The notes under the pieces are model-generated. The model was not told where the DNA came from and did not search any database. It worked only from the letters and a program-made list of their open reading frames with translations. A program made the translations under genes and the position numbers. Below, piece by piece: positions 4,708 through 11,110 of a stretch of DNA of 11,110 bases (the stretch's first letter is position 1; each line of letters opens with the position of its first letter). Source of the DNA: Athalassotoga sp049965695 (GTDB lineage: Bacteria > Thermotogota > Thermotogae > Mesoaciditogales > Mesoaciditogaceae); assembly GCF_049965695.1 (NCBI RefSeq), contig NZ_JBMFWB010000030.1, forward strand, positions 1-11,110, written 5' to 3'.

Positions 4708-6132
4708 TCATATCGCCTCCTCGAGTGCTTTCAATTTGTTCAAGGTTTCTATGTATTCCCCGTGAGGATCGGAATCATACACTATTCCCGCTCCTGCCTG
4801 AATGTAAGATTTTTCGCCTTTGAAAAGGATCGTCCTTATGGTTATGCACATGTCCATATTTCCATTGTAAGAAAAGTAACCGGTTGATCCGGAGTAAAAG
4901 GATCTTCTTGTCTTTTCAAGTTCGTCTATTATTTCCATTGCCCTCACCTTCGGTGCGCCTGAAACAGTCCCTGCCGGCAGGCATGAAATAAGCGCATCAA
5001 AAGGACCAAGTCCTTTTTTGAGTTTTCCGCTTATCTTTGAAACCATGTGCATGACGTGAGAATAAAAATCAACTTCCATGAATCTTTCCATCTTAACCGA
5101 CCCAAATTCGCTGATCTTGCCTATATCGTTTCTCCCGAGATCAACAAGCATGAGATGTTCGGCGCGCTCTTTTTCGTCTTTTGTGAGTTCTTCTTTAAGT
5201 TTCGAATCTTCCAGTTCGTTCTTTCCTCTCGGCCTTGTGCCTGCTATCGGGTTTGTTATGACTTTGTCTCCAAAGACGTTTACAAGACTTTCCGGAGAAG
5301 AACCGGCCAATTGAAAATTTCCAAAGTCTATGTAAAACAGGTAAGGAGAAGGGTTGAGAGATCTTAGCCTTCTGTAAACGTCAAAAGGATCGGAGTGATT
5401 TTCGATCTCGAGTCTTTGGGACAGGACCACCTGAAATATATCTCCGTTTTTAATGTATTCTTTGGCTTTATCCACTATTGAGCAAAACTGCGCTTCGGTG
5501 AAATTGGAGGTAAAATGTTTTCCGTCGCGCGTATCCGGAAGTTCATGGATCCCGTTCGGTTTAAGCAACGTAGATGAAAGCGCTGAGATCTCGTCCACGC
5601 TGTCCTGGTAATTATCATTTTCAAATATGTTTTTAACGATGAAAGCCTTGTGTGTCAGATGATCGTAGCAGATGAATTGTTTGTAAAACATGAGATATGC
5701 CTCCGGTACCTTCAATTCGTCATCGTTTTTATCCGGTAAAAATTCGTACTGGCGTATTACGTCGTACCCGATGTAACCGATGGCACCTCCGGTGAATGGA
5801 ATTTTCATGTTAATCGGATCGTAATTGAAGTTCATCGTGTTTTTTAAGATATCCAAAATTTTACCTGTTTCATGGATTTCGGATCCGTTTTCTATCGATA
5901 TCTTATTAGAATAACTGCTTATTTTCATGTATGGATCCGATCCGATGAAAGAATATCTTCCGGTTCCTTTTTCGTATTCGGCACTTTCGAGCAAAAATTT
6001 ATTTTTTCCGGATAAATTGTAAAAAATGCTTATTGGAGTTATTTCATCGCCGTTCATCTCGAGGTAGAATGGAAAGACTTTCTTTTCTTTTTTGTATCGT
6101 TCAAAAATCTCTTTTGATAGGTTGAATTTCAT
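4708..6132 (-). CDS. trpE: anthranilate synthase component I
   Basis: The 474-aa protein converts chorismate plus ammonia to anthranilate with TrpG. The N-terminal half carries LLES (47-50) and RYSFIG (59-64), the region that forms the tryptophan feedback site in known TrpE enzymes, so end-product inhibition is likely. The chorismate-binding half shows IFQVVLSQR (232-240), PIAGTRPRG (295-303), AEHLMLVDLGRND (324-336), PAGTVSGAPK (386-395) and QAGAGIVYDSDP (445-456). The usual YGGAVGYF segment is here YSGSTGYF (413-420), a mild variation. The start overlaps the trpA stop in ATGA, with AGAGGTGA upstream. Finding trpE sixth rather than first in the operon is unusual. Confidence 0.95.
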   Translation of the reverse strand: MKFNLSKEIFERYKKEKKVFPFYLEMNGDEITPISIFYNLSGKNKFLLESAEYEKGTGRYSFIGSDPYMKISSYSNKISIENGSEIHETGKILDILKNTMNFNYDPINMKIPFTGGAIGYIGYDVIRQYEFLPDKNDDELKVPEAYLMFYKQFICYDHLTHKAFIVKNIFENDNYQDSVDEISALSSTLLKPNGIHELPDTRDGKHFTSNFTEAQFCSIVDKAKEYIKNGDIFQVVLSQRLEIENHSDPFDVYRRLRSLNPSPYLFYIDFGNFQLAGSSPESLVNVFGDKVITNPIAGTRPRGKNELEDSKLKEELTKDEKERAEHLMLVDLGRNDIGKISEFGSVKMERFMEVDFYSHVMHMVSKISGKLKKGLGPFDALISCLPAGTVSGAPKVRAMEIIDELEKTRRSFYSGSTGYFSYNGNMDMCITIRTILFKGEKSYIQAGAGIVYDSDPHGEYIETLNKLKALEEAI

Positions 6133-6932
6133 ATTTTCACCTCTGAAAGACCATTTTTCAACTCAGAGACGAACTTTTTGAGATTTTCAAGCATTTCGTC
6201 TCTGTCTTCAAATTGAGACATCACGTTGATTATGGCACTGCCGACGATCACGCCGTCGCAGTAATCCTTCACCTCTCTTATCATGGCCGCACTTGATATG
6301 CCAAAGCCAAGAGCGCGCGGCACATCTGTGAATTGGGCGATGGTATTCATGTAAGATTTGAGATCCGTGCCTATTTTTTCTCTTGCGCCGGTTACACCGT
6401 TGACGGAAACACAATACACAAACCCATCCGCATTCTCAACGATGGCACGTATTCTTTCCCGGGAGGTCGGTGCCACAAGCGGTATAAGAATTATGCCTTT
6501 TTTACCCATCAAATCGGATATTCCCGCCCTTTCTTCTATGGGAAGATCGGGTATTATGATTCCATCTATTCCCGCTTTGCTTGATTCTTCGAGAAATTTT
6601 TCTATGCCGTATTTGAAGATCGAATTGTAGTAAACAAGGAAGACAAGTGGCACTTCGCTGATTTTTCTTGTTTTTTTGACTATATCCATTATGGCCGGAA
6701 TTTTAATTCCCATTTTTAAGGCCCTCGTTGAAGAGGCCTGAATTGTTGGTCCGTCTGCAAGCGGATCTGAATAAGGTATGCCGATCTCAATTATGTCCGC
6801 ACCGGCCTCTTCCATGCTTTTGATGGCTTTTACCGTAGTGCCAGCATCGGGATCGCCGGCTGTTATGAAAGTTATGAGCGCTTTTTGTTTATTCGTTTTG
6901 AGGTATGAGAACTTTTCATTTATGCTGTTCAT
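6129..6932 (-). CDS. trpA: tryptophan synthase alpha chain
   Basis: The 267-aa TIM-barrel enzyme cleaves indole-3-glycerol phosphate to indole and glyceraldehyde 3-phosphate, passing indole to TrpB. The catalytic residues fall exactly at the classical positions: Glu49 in DIIEIGIPYSDP and Asp60 in LADGPTIQ. The phosphate-binding end GFGISS (213-218) and VIVGSAI follow. Length is standard. It overlaps trpB upstream and trpE downstream by four bases each, with GGGGGTGA as the ribosome binding site. Confidence 0.96.
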   Translation of the reverse strand: MNSINEKFSYLKTNKQKALITFITAGDPDAGTTVKAIKSMEEAGADIIEIGIPYSDPLADGPTIQASSTRALKMGIKIPAIMDIVKKTRKISEVPLVFLVYYNSIFKYGIEKFLEESSKAGIDGIIIPDLPIEERAGISDLMGKKGIILIPLVAPTSRERIRAIVENADGFVYCVSVNGVTGAREKIGTDLKSYMNTIAQFTDVPRALGFGISSAAMIREVKDYCDGVIVGSAIINVMSQFEDRDEMLENLKKFVSELKNGLSEVKI

Positions 6933-8104
6933 AATTTCACCCCCATGAATTTGGAGACTATATCCACGTCTTTATCGCCACGACCTGAAAGGTTTACTAT
7001 TATTATCTTATCTTTGTCAAGGGTCGGTGCAAGTTTCATGGCATGTGCGACTGCGTGGGCGCTTTCGAGTGCGGGAATTATCCCTTCGATCTTGGAAAGG
7101 GTCATAAAAGCATCAAGTGCCGCTTTATCGGTTGCGTAAACGTATTTTGCCCTTCCGCTTTCTTTGAGGTATGCGTGTTCGGGTCCAACCCCGGGGTAAT
7201 CAAGGCCGGCCGAAATCGAATATACCGGCAGGATCTGTCCTTCTTCATCTTGAAGGATGTAAGTCATCATGCCATGAAGCACTCCTGTCGAACCTCCGTA
7301 AAAGGTTGCCGCGTGCCGCCCGCTTTCTATGCCCATTCCACCTGCTTCAACGCCTATCAATTGAACGTCTTTATCTTCGATAAAAGGATAAAAAATACCC
7401 ATGGAGTTGCTTCCGCCTCCGACGCATGCCACTATGTAATCCGGCAATCTTCCTTCTTTTTCGAGAATTTGAGATCTTGCCTCGTCCCCTATTACCCTTT
7501 GAAAATCTCTTACCATCGTTGGATATGGATGGGGACCGACAACAGATCCCATGATGTAAAAGGTTGTATCCACATTTGAAACCCAGTTTCTTATCGCTTC
7601 GTTTACGGCATCTTTCAGCGTCTGGGTACCGGTTTTAACCGGTGTTACCTGCGCACCGAGCAATTTCATTTTGAATACATTTAACGATTGACGTCTTATG
7701 TCTTCTTCTCCCATGAAAATTTCACATTCCATTCCGAATTTCGCCGCTCCAGTCGCAGTGGCAACGCCGTGCTGGCCTGCTCCTGTTTCGGCTATAACCC
7801 TTTTTTTGCCCATTCTTTTTGCGAGCAGAATCTGGCCGAGTACGTTGTTTATCTTATGGGCACCGGTATGGTTCAAATCTTCTCTTTTGAGGTATATCTT
7901 TGCACCCCCGAGTGTTTGTGTGAGATTTTCGGCGTAATAAAGCGGGGTAGGTCTTCCCGAATATTCTTTTAAATAATATCTGTATGTTTTCAAAAATTCT
8001 TCATCTTTCATGGCGTTTTCAAATTCGTCTTCAAGTTCGATCAACGCATTCATAAGCGTTTCCGGCACATACTGCCCTCCGAATTTTCCAAATCTTCCCT
8101 TCAT
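6929..8104 (-). CDS. trpB: tryptophan synthase beta chain (TrpB1 type)
   Basis: The 391-aa PLP enzyme condenses indole with serine to give tryptophan. It starts GRFGKFGGQYVPETL as in TrpB1 proteins. The PLP lysine is Lys84 in HTGAHKINN, Glu106 lies in ETGAGQHG, the phosphate-binding loop is GGGSNSMG (229-236), and Ser373 in LSGRGDKD contacts the cofactor ring. Length and the adjacent trpA fit the heterotetramer-forming TrpB1 class rather than the longer TrpB2. The start overlaps the trpF stop (ATGA) and is preceded by GAAGGTGAG inside trpF. Confidence 0.97.
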   Translation of the reverse strand: MKGRFGKFGGQYVPETLMNALIELEDEFENAMKDEEFLKTYRYYLKEYSGRPTPLYYAENLTQTLGGAKIYLKREDLNHTGAHKINNVLGQILLAKRMGKKRVIAETGAGQHGVATATGAAKFGMECEIFMGEEDIRRQSLNVFKMKLLGAQVTPVKTGTQTLKDAVNEAIRNWVSNVDTTFYIMGSVVGPHPYPTMVRDFQRVIGDEARSQILEKEGRLPDYIVACVGGGSNSMGIFYPFIEDKDVQLIGVEAGGMGIESGRHAATFYGGSTGVLHGMMTYILQDEEGQILPVYSISAGLDYPGVGPEHAYLKESGRAKYVYATDKAALDAFMTLSKIEGIIPALESAHAVAHAMKLAPTLDKDKIIIVNLSGRGDKDVDIVSKFMGVKL

Positions 8105-8712
8105 AAACTTCTCACCTTCTCGATGAACTCTTTCATTTTTTCAAAATCTTTGTATCCATCGGTTTCAACACCGCTTGAAACGTCCACAGCGTATGGCCTG
8201 ACTTTTCTTATGCCTTCTTCAACGTTTGATGTGTTCAAACCGCCCGCAAGTATCAAAGGTTTTCTGAATTCGAAATTTTTGACTGAATTCCAGTCAAAAC
8301 TGATGCCCGTTCCGCCGTAAGCACCTTTCACAAAACTTTCAATTAAAATTTTATCTGCATTCGTTTCAAATACAAGGTCTTCTGAGGCTTTTACTCTTAA
8401 CGCTTTCCATATTTCGGTATCGAAGATTTTCTTTAAGTTTCCGATGTAAGATTCGTCTTCGTCTCCGTGTAACTGAATAACGTCAAGGTTAAGTGATGTT
8501 GTGATATCATAAACAAAATCCATCTTCTCATTGACAAATACCCCCACACGTTTTATGCCGGCATCAAGGCTCGCAATGAGCGTTTTTGCCTTTTCTTTGC
8601 TTACGATCCTTTTGCTTTGGGAAAAAACAAAACCAACATAATCGGGTCTGAGTCGATTTGCGTATTCGATATCTTCAATTCTTCTCAATCCGCAAATTTT
8701 TATTTTTGTCAT
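8101..8712 (-). CDS. trpF: phosphoribosylanthranilate isomerase
   Basis: The 203-aa single-domain TIM barrel carries out the Amadori rearrangement of phosphoribosylanthranilate to CdRP. Visible hallmarks are KICGLRR with the general base Cys7, VGFVFSQSKR (26-35), VGVFVNE (56-62), VIQLHGDED (78-86), Asp140 in TGISFDWN as probable general acid, and the phosphate-binding LAGGLN (155-160) and VDVSSGVE (176-183). It is separate from trpC, unlike the fused enterobacterial enzyme. Its ATG directly follows the trpC stop (TGA-ATG), with ATAAGGT upstream. Confidence 0.96.
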   Translation of the reverse strand: MTKIKICGLRRIEDIEYANRLRPDYVGFVFSQSKRIVSKEKAKTLIASLDAGIKRVGVFVNEKMDFVYDITTSLNLDVIQLHGDEDESYIGNLKKIFDTEIWKALRVKASEDLVFETNADKILIESFVKGAYGGTGISFDWNSVKNFEFRKPLILAGGLNTSNVEEGIRKVRPYAVDVSSGVETDGYKDFEKMKEFIEKVRSL

Positions 8713-9483
8713 TCATATCGACCTTATTTCACCGATGAAATTTAAAATTTCATCTTTGCTCATTCTCATAAAGGTTTCTCCGATAAGCACGGCATCCACG
8801 CCGATCGAAGAAAGATATTTTACGTCATCTGCCGTTTTTATGCCGCTTTCGGACACGATCGTAACATGATTGGGAATATTCCGAATAAGACGTTCTGTTG
8901 TCTTAAGATCGACGCTGAAATCTTTTAAATTTCTGTTGTTTATGCCTATGATCTCACATCCGCAATCAAGTGCCGTTTCAAGTTCTTTTTCATCGTGCAC
9001 TTCAACGAGGCAATCAAGTTCTGAAGACTTTGCAAGTTCGTTGAATTTTTTGAGTTTGTTTTGAAGAATTGCGACTATGAGCAGAACGGCATCCGCACCG
9101 AGAAGTTTGGATTCCGTTATTTGATACTCATCGACGATGAAATCTTTTCGTAGAACCGGCTTTTTTGTTTCATCTCTGACTAATTTCAGATATTCGTCTT
9201 TTCCTTTGAAATATTTGTCTTCGGTCAAAACCGAGATCGCATCGATATTCGCCGAATCGTAAATTTGCGCCTGTTTTTTCGGAGAGAAATCATTTTGTAT
9301 TATGCCCTTCGATGGAGAGGCCTTTTTTATTTCCGCGATTATGGAGATACGATCTTTTGAAAGGACACCTTTGAAATCTCTTTTTTCAATTTTTAATGAT
9401 GCTTTTATCGGTTCAAGTGGTTGTTGCTTTTTCTGCAACTCGACTTTTGAAAGTTTGTATCTTACTATTTCATCGAGTATCAT
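8713..9483 (-). CDS. trpC: indole-3-glycerol-phosphate synthase
   Basis: The 256-aa enzyme closes the indole ring by decarboxylating CdRP. Active-site blocks of the family are present: IIAEIKKASPSKG (48-60, with Glu51 and Lys53), LRKDFIVDEYQI (111-122, Lys113 as probable general acid), CLVEVHDEKE (158-167, Glu161), GINNRNLKDF (180-189) and VSESGI (210-215). Length is standard for the monofunctional enzyme. The start overlaps the trpD stop in ATGA and is preceded by GGAAAGGTGA. Confidence 0.96.
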   Translation of the reverse strand: MILDEIVRYKLSKVELQKKQQPLEPIKASLKIEKRDFKGVLSKDRISIIAEIKKASPSKGIIQNDFSPKKQAQIYDSANIDAISVLTEDKYFKGKDEYLKLVRDETKKPVLRKDFIVDEYQITESKLLGADAVLLIVAILQNKLKKFNELAKSSELDCLVEVHDEKELETALDCGCEIIGINNRNLKDFSVDLKTTERLIRNIPNHVTIVSESGIKTADDVKYLSSIGVDAVLIGETFMRMSKDEILNFIGEIRSI

Positions 9484-10499
9484 AATCTCACCTTTCCGAA
9501 TTTCACTATCTGATCAAGTTTTTCAAGTGCCAATCCGGAGTCCAAAATCGATTTTGCCGCTGAAATTCCTGCTTTCAAATTTTTGACAGTCTTTCCAACG
9601 TAAAGTGCCGCTGCGGCGTTTAGGACAACGATGTCCCTTTTCGGGCCTTTTTTGCCTTCAAAGATCTCTTTTATTATCATGGCATTTATCTGTGGATCAC
9701 CGCCTGCTATTTCGCCTAAATTTGCATATGGAATGCCAAAATCATGAGGATCGATGATGTAATCCATGATTTTTTCATCTTTGACTTCGCTTACGAAGGT
9801 GCGTGATGTCGTCGTTATCTCATCAAGACCATCTTCTCCGTGAACCACCATCGCCCTTTCGCATCCGAGTTTCAAAAGTACCTTTGCAAGCGGATGGACA
9901 AGATTTCGATCGTAAACGCCCAAAAGTTGTCCTTTCACAAAGGCCGGATTTGTTATGGGACCAAGCACGTTGAACACGGTTCTTACGCCGAGTTCTCTTC
10001 TTATATCGGCAACGTATTTCATCGCAGTATGATACTTTTGAGCAAATAAAAATCCGAAACCTACGTTTTCTATTTCCGTTTTTACCATTTGCGGATCCAT
10101 TTCTATTTCAACGTCGAGTGCTCTTAAAACGTCCGCACTGCCGCTTCTGCTTGATGATGCTCTGTTTCCGTGCTTCGCGACCTTGACGTCACCTGCCGCG
10201 GCTATTATCGCAACGGCAGTTGAAATGTTAAATGTTTTGCCACCGTCTCCGCCGGTTCCGCATGTGTCTATGGCATATTCAGGATCGATGTTCAATCTGT
10301 TTGCTTTTTCTCTCATGGATTCCGCAAAGCCTGTTATTTCGTCAACGGTTTCACCTTTCATCCTGAGTGCAACGAGAAAGGCACCTATCTGTGATGGCTG
10401 AGAATTTCCGCTCATTATTTCGTCCATGCTTTGTTTGGCCTCTTTTTGGGAAAGGTCTTCTCCCAGGACAATTTTAGAAATGGCTTCTTTAATCACCAT
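9480..10499 (-). CDS. trpD: anthranilate phosphoribosyltransferase
   Basis: The 339-aa enzyme joins anthranilate to PRPP, the second pathway step. The PRPP and metal-binding motif is DTCGTGGDGGKTFN (78-91), followed by KHGNRASSSRSGSADVL (109-125), the anthranilate-contact region FLFAQKYHTAMK, and FNVLGPITNPA. There is no TrpG domain at the N-terminus, in contrast to the TrpGD fusion of Thermotoga. It is the first structural gene after the attenuator: GGAGGG (10508-10503) sits three bases before the ATG, immediately behind the terminator U-tract, so its translation depends on read-through. Confidence 0.96.
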   Translation of the reverse strand: MVIKEAISKIVLGEDLSQKEAKQSMDEIMSGNSQPSQIGAFLVALRMKGETVDEITGFAESMREKANRLNIDPEYAIDTCGTGGDGGKTFNISTAVAIIAAAGDVKVAKHGNRASSSRSGSADVLRALDVEIEMDPQMVKTEIENVGFGFLFAQKYHTAMKYVADIRRELGVRTVFNVLGPITNPAFVKGQLLGVYDRNLVHPLAKVLLKLGCERAMVVHGEDGLDEITTTSRTFVSEVKDEKIMDYIIDPHDFGIPYANLGEIAGGDPQINAMIIKEIFEGKKGPKRDIVVLNAAAALYVGKTVKNLKAGISAAKSILDSGLALEKLDQIVKFGKVRL

Positions 10500-10517
10500 G
10501 ATCCCTCCAATCTCTTT

Positions 10518-10556
10518 AAAATAAAAAATCGGGGATCTTTTTGTAAGATCCCCGAT
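10518..10556 (-). terminator. trp attenuator terminator
   Basis: On the minus strand ATCGGGGATCTT (10556-10545) pairs perfectly with AAGATCCCCGAT (10539-10528) around the loop ACAAA, followed by TTTTTATTTT (10527-10518). This is a 12-bp GC-containing stem with a U-tract, a textbook intrinsic terminator. It lies between the leader peptide and trpD. Confidence 0.93.
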
Positions 10557-10604
10557 GCCAGATACTTTTTATGGCAAAAAAGTACCATCACCCTTAGCAT
10601 CGGG
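10551..10604 (-). promoter_or_regulatory. trp antiterminator structure
   Basis: CCCGATGC (10604-10597), which encodes the last residues of the leader peptide, is fully complementary to GCATCGGG (10558-10551), the 5' arm of the terminator plus its first flanking bases. Between them a 10-bp hairpin (10586-10561, GGTACTTTTT against AAAAAGTATC with one G-U) brings the strands together. A competing small stem CACCC/GGGTG (10606-10602 with 10593-10589) would mask the antiterminator strand. A ribosome stalled on the Trp codons should leave CCCGATGC free, blocking the terminator. A ribosome reaching the stop covers it and lets termination occur. Confidence 0.8.
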
Positions 10605-10662
10605 TGCGGTACCACCACCAATTGTTATTTTCAGAGATGACGCTTAAAGAAAAATCCATCAT
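10594..10662 (-). CDS. trpL: trp leader peptide
   Basis: A 22-codon frame, MMDFSLSVISENNNWWWYRT followed by RC and TAA, carries three consecutive Trp codons (10620-10612). AAGGTGGT lies four bases ahead of the first ATG; a second ATG follows at once. The frame is just downstream of a strong promoter and just upstream of an attenuator in front of trpD, so its role as a sensor of charged tRNA-Trp is well supported by sequence. It is too short to be found by ordinary gene callers. Confidence 0.92.
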   Translation of the reverse strand: MMDFSLSVISENNNWWWYRTRC

Positions 10663-10679
10663 TTTACCACCTTGCGAAA

Positions 10680-10708
10680 AATATACCACAAAAAAGATAA
10701 GATGTCAA
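10680..10708 (-). promoter_or_regulatory. trp operon promoter
   Basis: TTGACA (10708-10703), a 17-bp spacer and TATATT (10685-10680) on the minus strand form a near-consensus promoter. The start of transcription should be about 10673, which places the leader-peptide ribosome binding site AAGGTGGT at the extreme 5' end of the mRNA. No clear TrpR-type operator palindrome overlaps it. The stretch 10709-10790 upstream shows nothing else that I can name. Confidence 0.88.
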
Positions 10709-10790
10709 CCTCTTATAAAAAATCTAATCAAAGTATCTAAAACTTTTTAGGCGATCACAAATCGTATTCTTTGGCACAGTATCATGAAAG

Positions 10791-10848
10791 GTGACATACT
10801 CCCCCCACTTATAGAAATGGGAGAATTCTTGCTTAAAAGGACTTAAAA
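10791..10848 (-). mobile_element. IS200/IS605-like terminal hairpin, copy C (relic)
   Basis: Same orientation as copy A: GTGACATACTCCCC, hairpin with ATAG loop, GAATTCTTGCTTAAAAGG and ACTTAAAA. The stem has decayed (CCCACTT against AAATGGG, one mismatch). It sits between the trp promoter region and the stop codon of the broken barrel-like gene, two bases from that stop. No transposase is attached. Confidence 0.5.
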
Positions 10849-10850
10849 CA

Positions 10851-11110
10851 CTAAAATTCGTAGTAAAAGCCAAAATTAGCTCCCACATCAAATAATCCTA
10901 TGCTTGTAAGAGAAGTGTCTATGTAAAGCGTTTGTTTAAATAAAAGTGGTATATTTTGTATCTTCCAGTGCTCAACAAGCGATCCCCCAACTCCAAATCC
11001 AAAAGTTGTAACGTAACCACTTGCAAGATAAAATACTGATCACCGCCCGTATGATTCAACTTGTGATATATTTGCATTCAGCAACACATCCCAGACGTAC
11101 ATCTTCTCGC
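10851..11110 (-). pseudogene. 3' end of an outer-membrane beta-barrel-like gene with an in-frame stop
   Basis: A minus-strand frame enters at the right edge (EKMYVWDVLLNANISQVE), meets TGA at 11042-11040, and then stays open for 62 more codons to TAG at 10853-10851. The downstream part has alternating hydrophobic and polar residues with many Gly and aromatics (FGFGVGGSLVEHW; LFDVGANFGFYYEF) and ends in Phe, the pattern of a C-terminal barrel strand. A one-base-shifted reading through 11035-11050 gives a more natural GGDQYF, so paired frame-shifting indels may explain the stop. The family is a guess; only the C-terminal part is inside the window. Confidence 0.45.

Noticed and set aside
7043..7579. 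178-codon open frame on the plus strand opposite trpB
   Set aside because: It is antisense to the well-conserved trpB, has no recognisable domains, and many similar plus-strand frames lie opposite the other trp genes; it is a coding shadow.
10752..10764. CGAT-cacaa-ATCG inverted repeat upstream of the trp promoter as an operator
   Set aside because: The arms are only 4 bp and lie about 45 bases upstream of the -35; too short to support a regulatory claim.
11040..11042. Selenocysteine recoding of the in-frame TGA
   Set aside because: No SECIS-like hairpin is evident just downstream, and the residues on either side do not resemble a selenoprotein active site; frame damage is simpler.

Overview
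The window looks like a chromosome segment of an AT-rich bacterium, most plausibly a Thermotogota-type anaerobe. This rests on codon and base composition, on the Rpn/archaeal-ATPase gene mix, and on a truncated protein ending in aromatic residues like an outer-membrane barrel. That assignment is inference; no rRNA or other marker is present. Every intact gene lies on the minus strand.

Right to left (direction of transcription): the right edge (10851-11110) holds the 3' end of a broken outer-membrane-barrel-like gene, followed by a short IS200/IS605-like terminal hairpin (10791-10848). Next comes a near-consensus promoter (TTGACA-17-TATATT, 10680-10708). It drives a complete tryptophan operon preceded by a leader peptide with three consecutive Trp codons (trpL, 10594-10662) and a classical attenuator terminator. 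The gene order is trpD-trpC-trpF-trpB-trpA-trpE-trpG, then an MFS transporter after a 69-nt gap. Neighbouring trp genes either overlap by ATGA or abut as TGA-ATG, so the seven enzymes form one translationally coupled unit that can take chorismate to tryptophan. The order is a circular permutation of the common trpEGDCFBA order: trpE and trpG sit at the 3' end and trpD is first behind the attenuator.

Left of the MFS gene, between two oppositely oriented IS-like hairpins (195-247 and 2805-2862), is an accessory island with two intact genes. One is an AAA-type ATPase with a C-terminal PD-(D/E)XK-like (DUF234-type) domain (1325-2683). The other is an Rpn/PDDEXK-family nuclease (351-1268). Beside each lies a fragment of the other gene: a 30-bp perfect Rpn fragment upstream of the ATPase, and the decayed first codons of a second ATPase downstream of the Rpn gene. 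The Rpn-ATPase junction exists twice as a perfect 40-bp direct repeat (323-362 and 2736-2775). I read this as a tandem duplication of an Rpn-ATPase pair in which each copy lost a different gene.

The Rpn gene carries a strong internal Shine-Dalgarno (AAGGAGG) ahead of Met204, predicting a nested 102-aa C-terminal product like the intragenic antitoxins known for enterobacterial Rpn proteins. The ATPase promoter is overlaid by a 33-bp near-perfect palindrome, a probable operator. This island is the best candidate in the window for a little-described conflict or defence module.

The far left (1-187) contains a GC-rich patch that I cannot identify and an AT-rich spacer.
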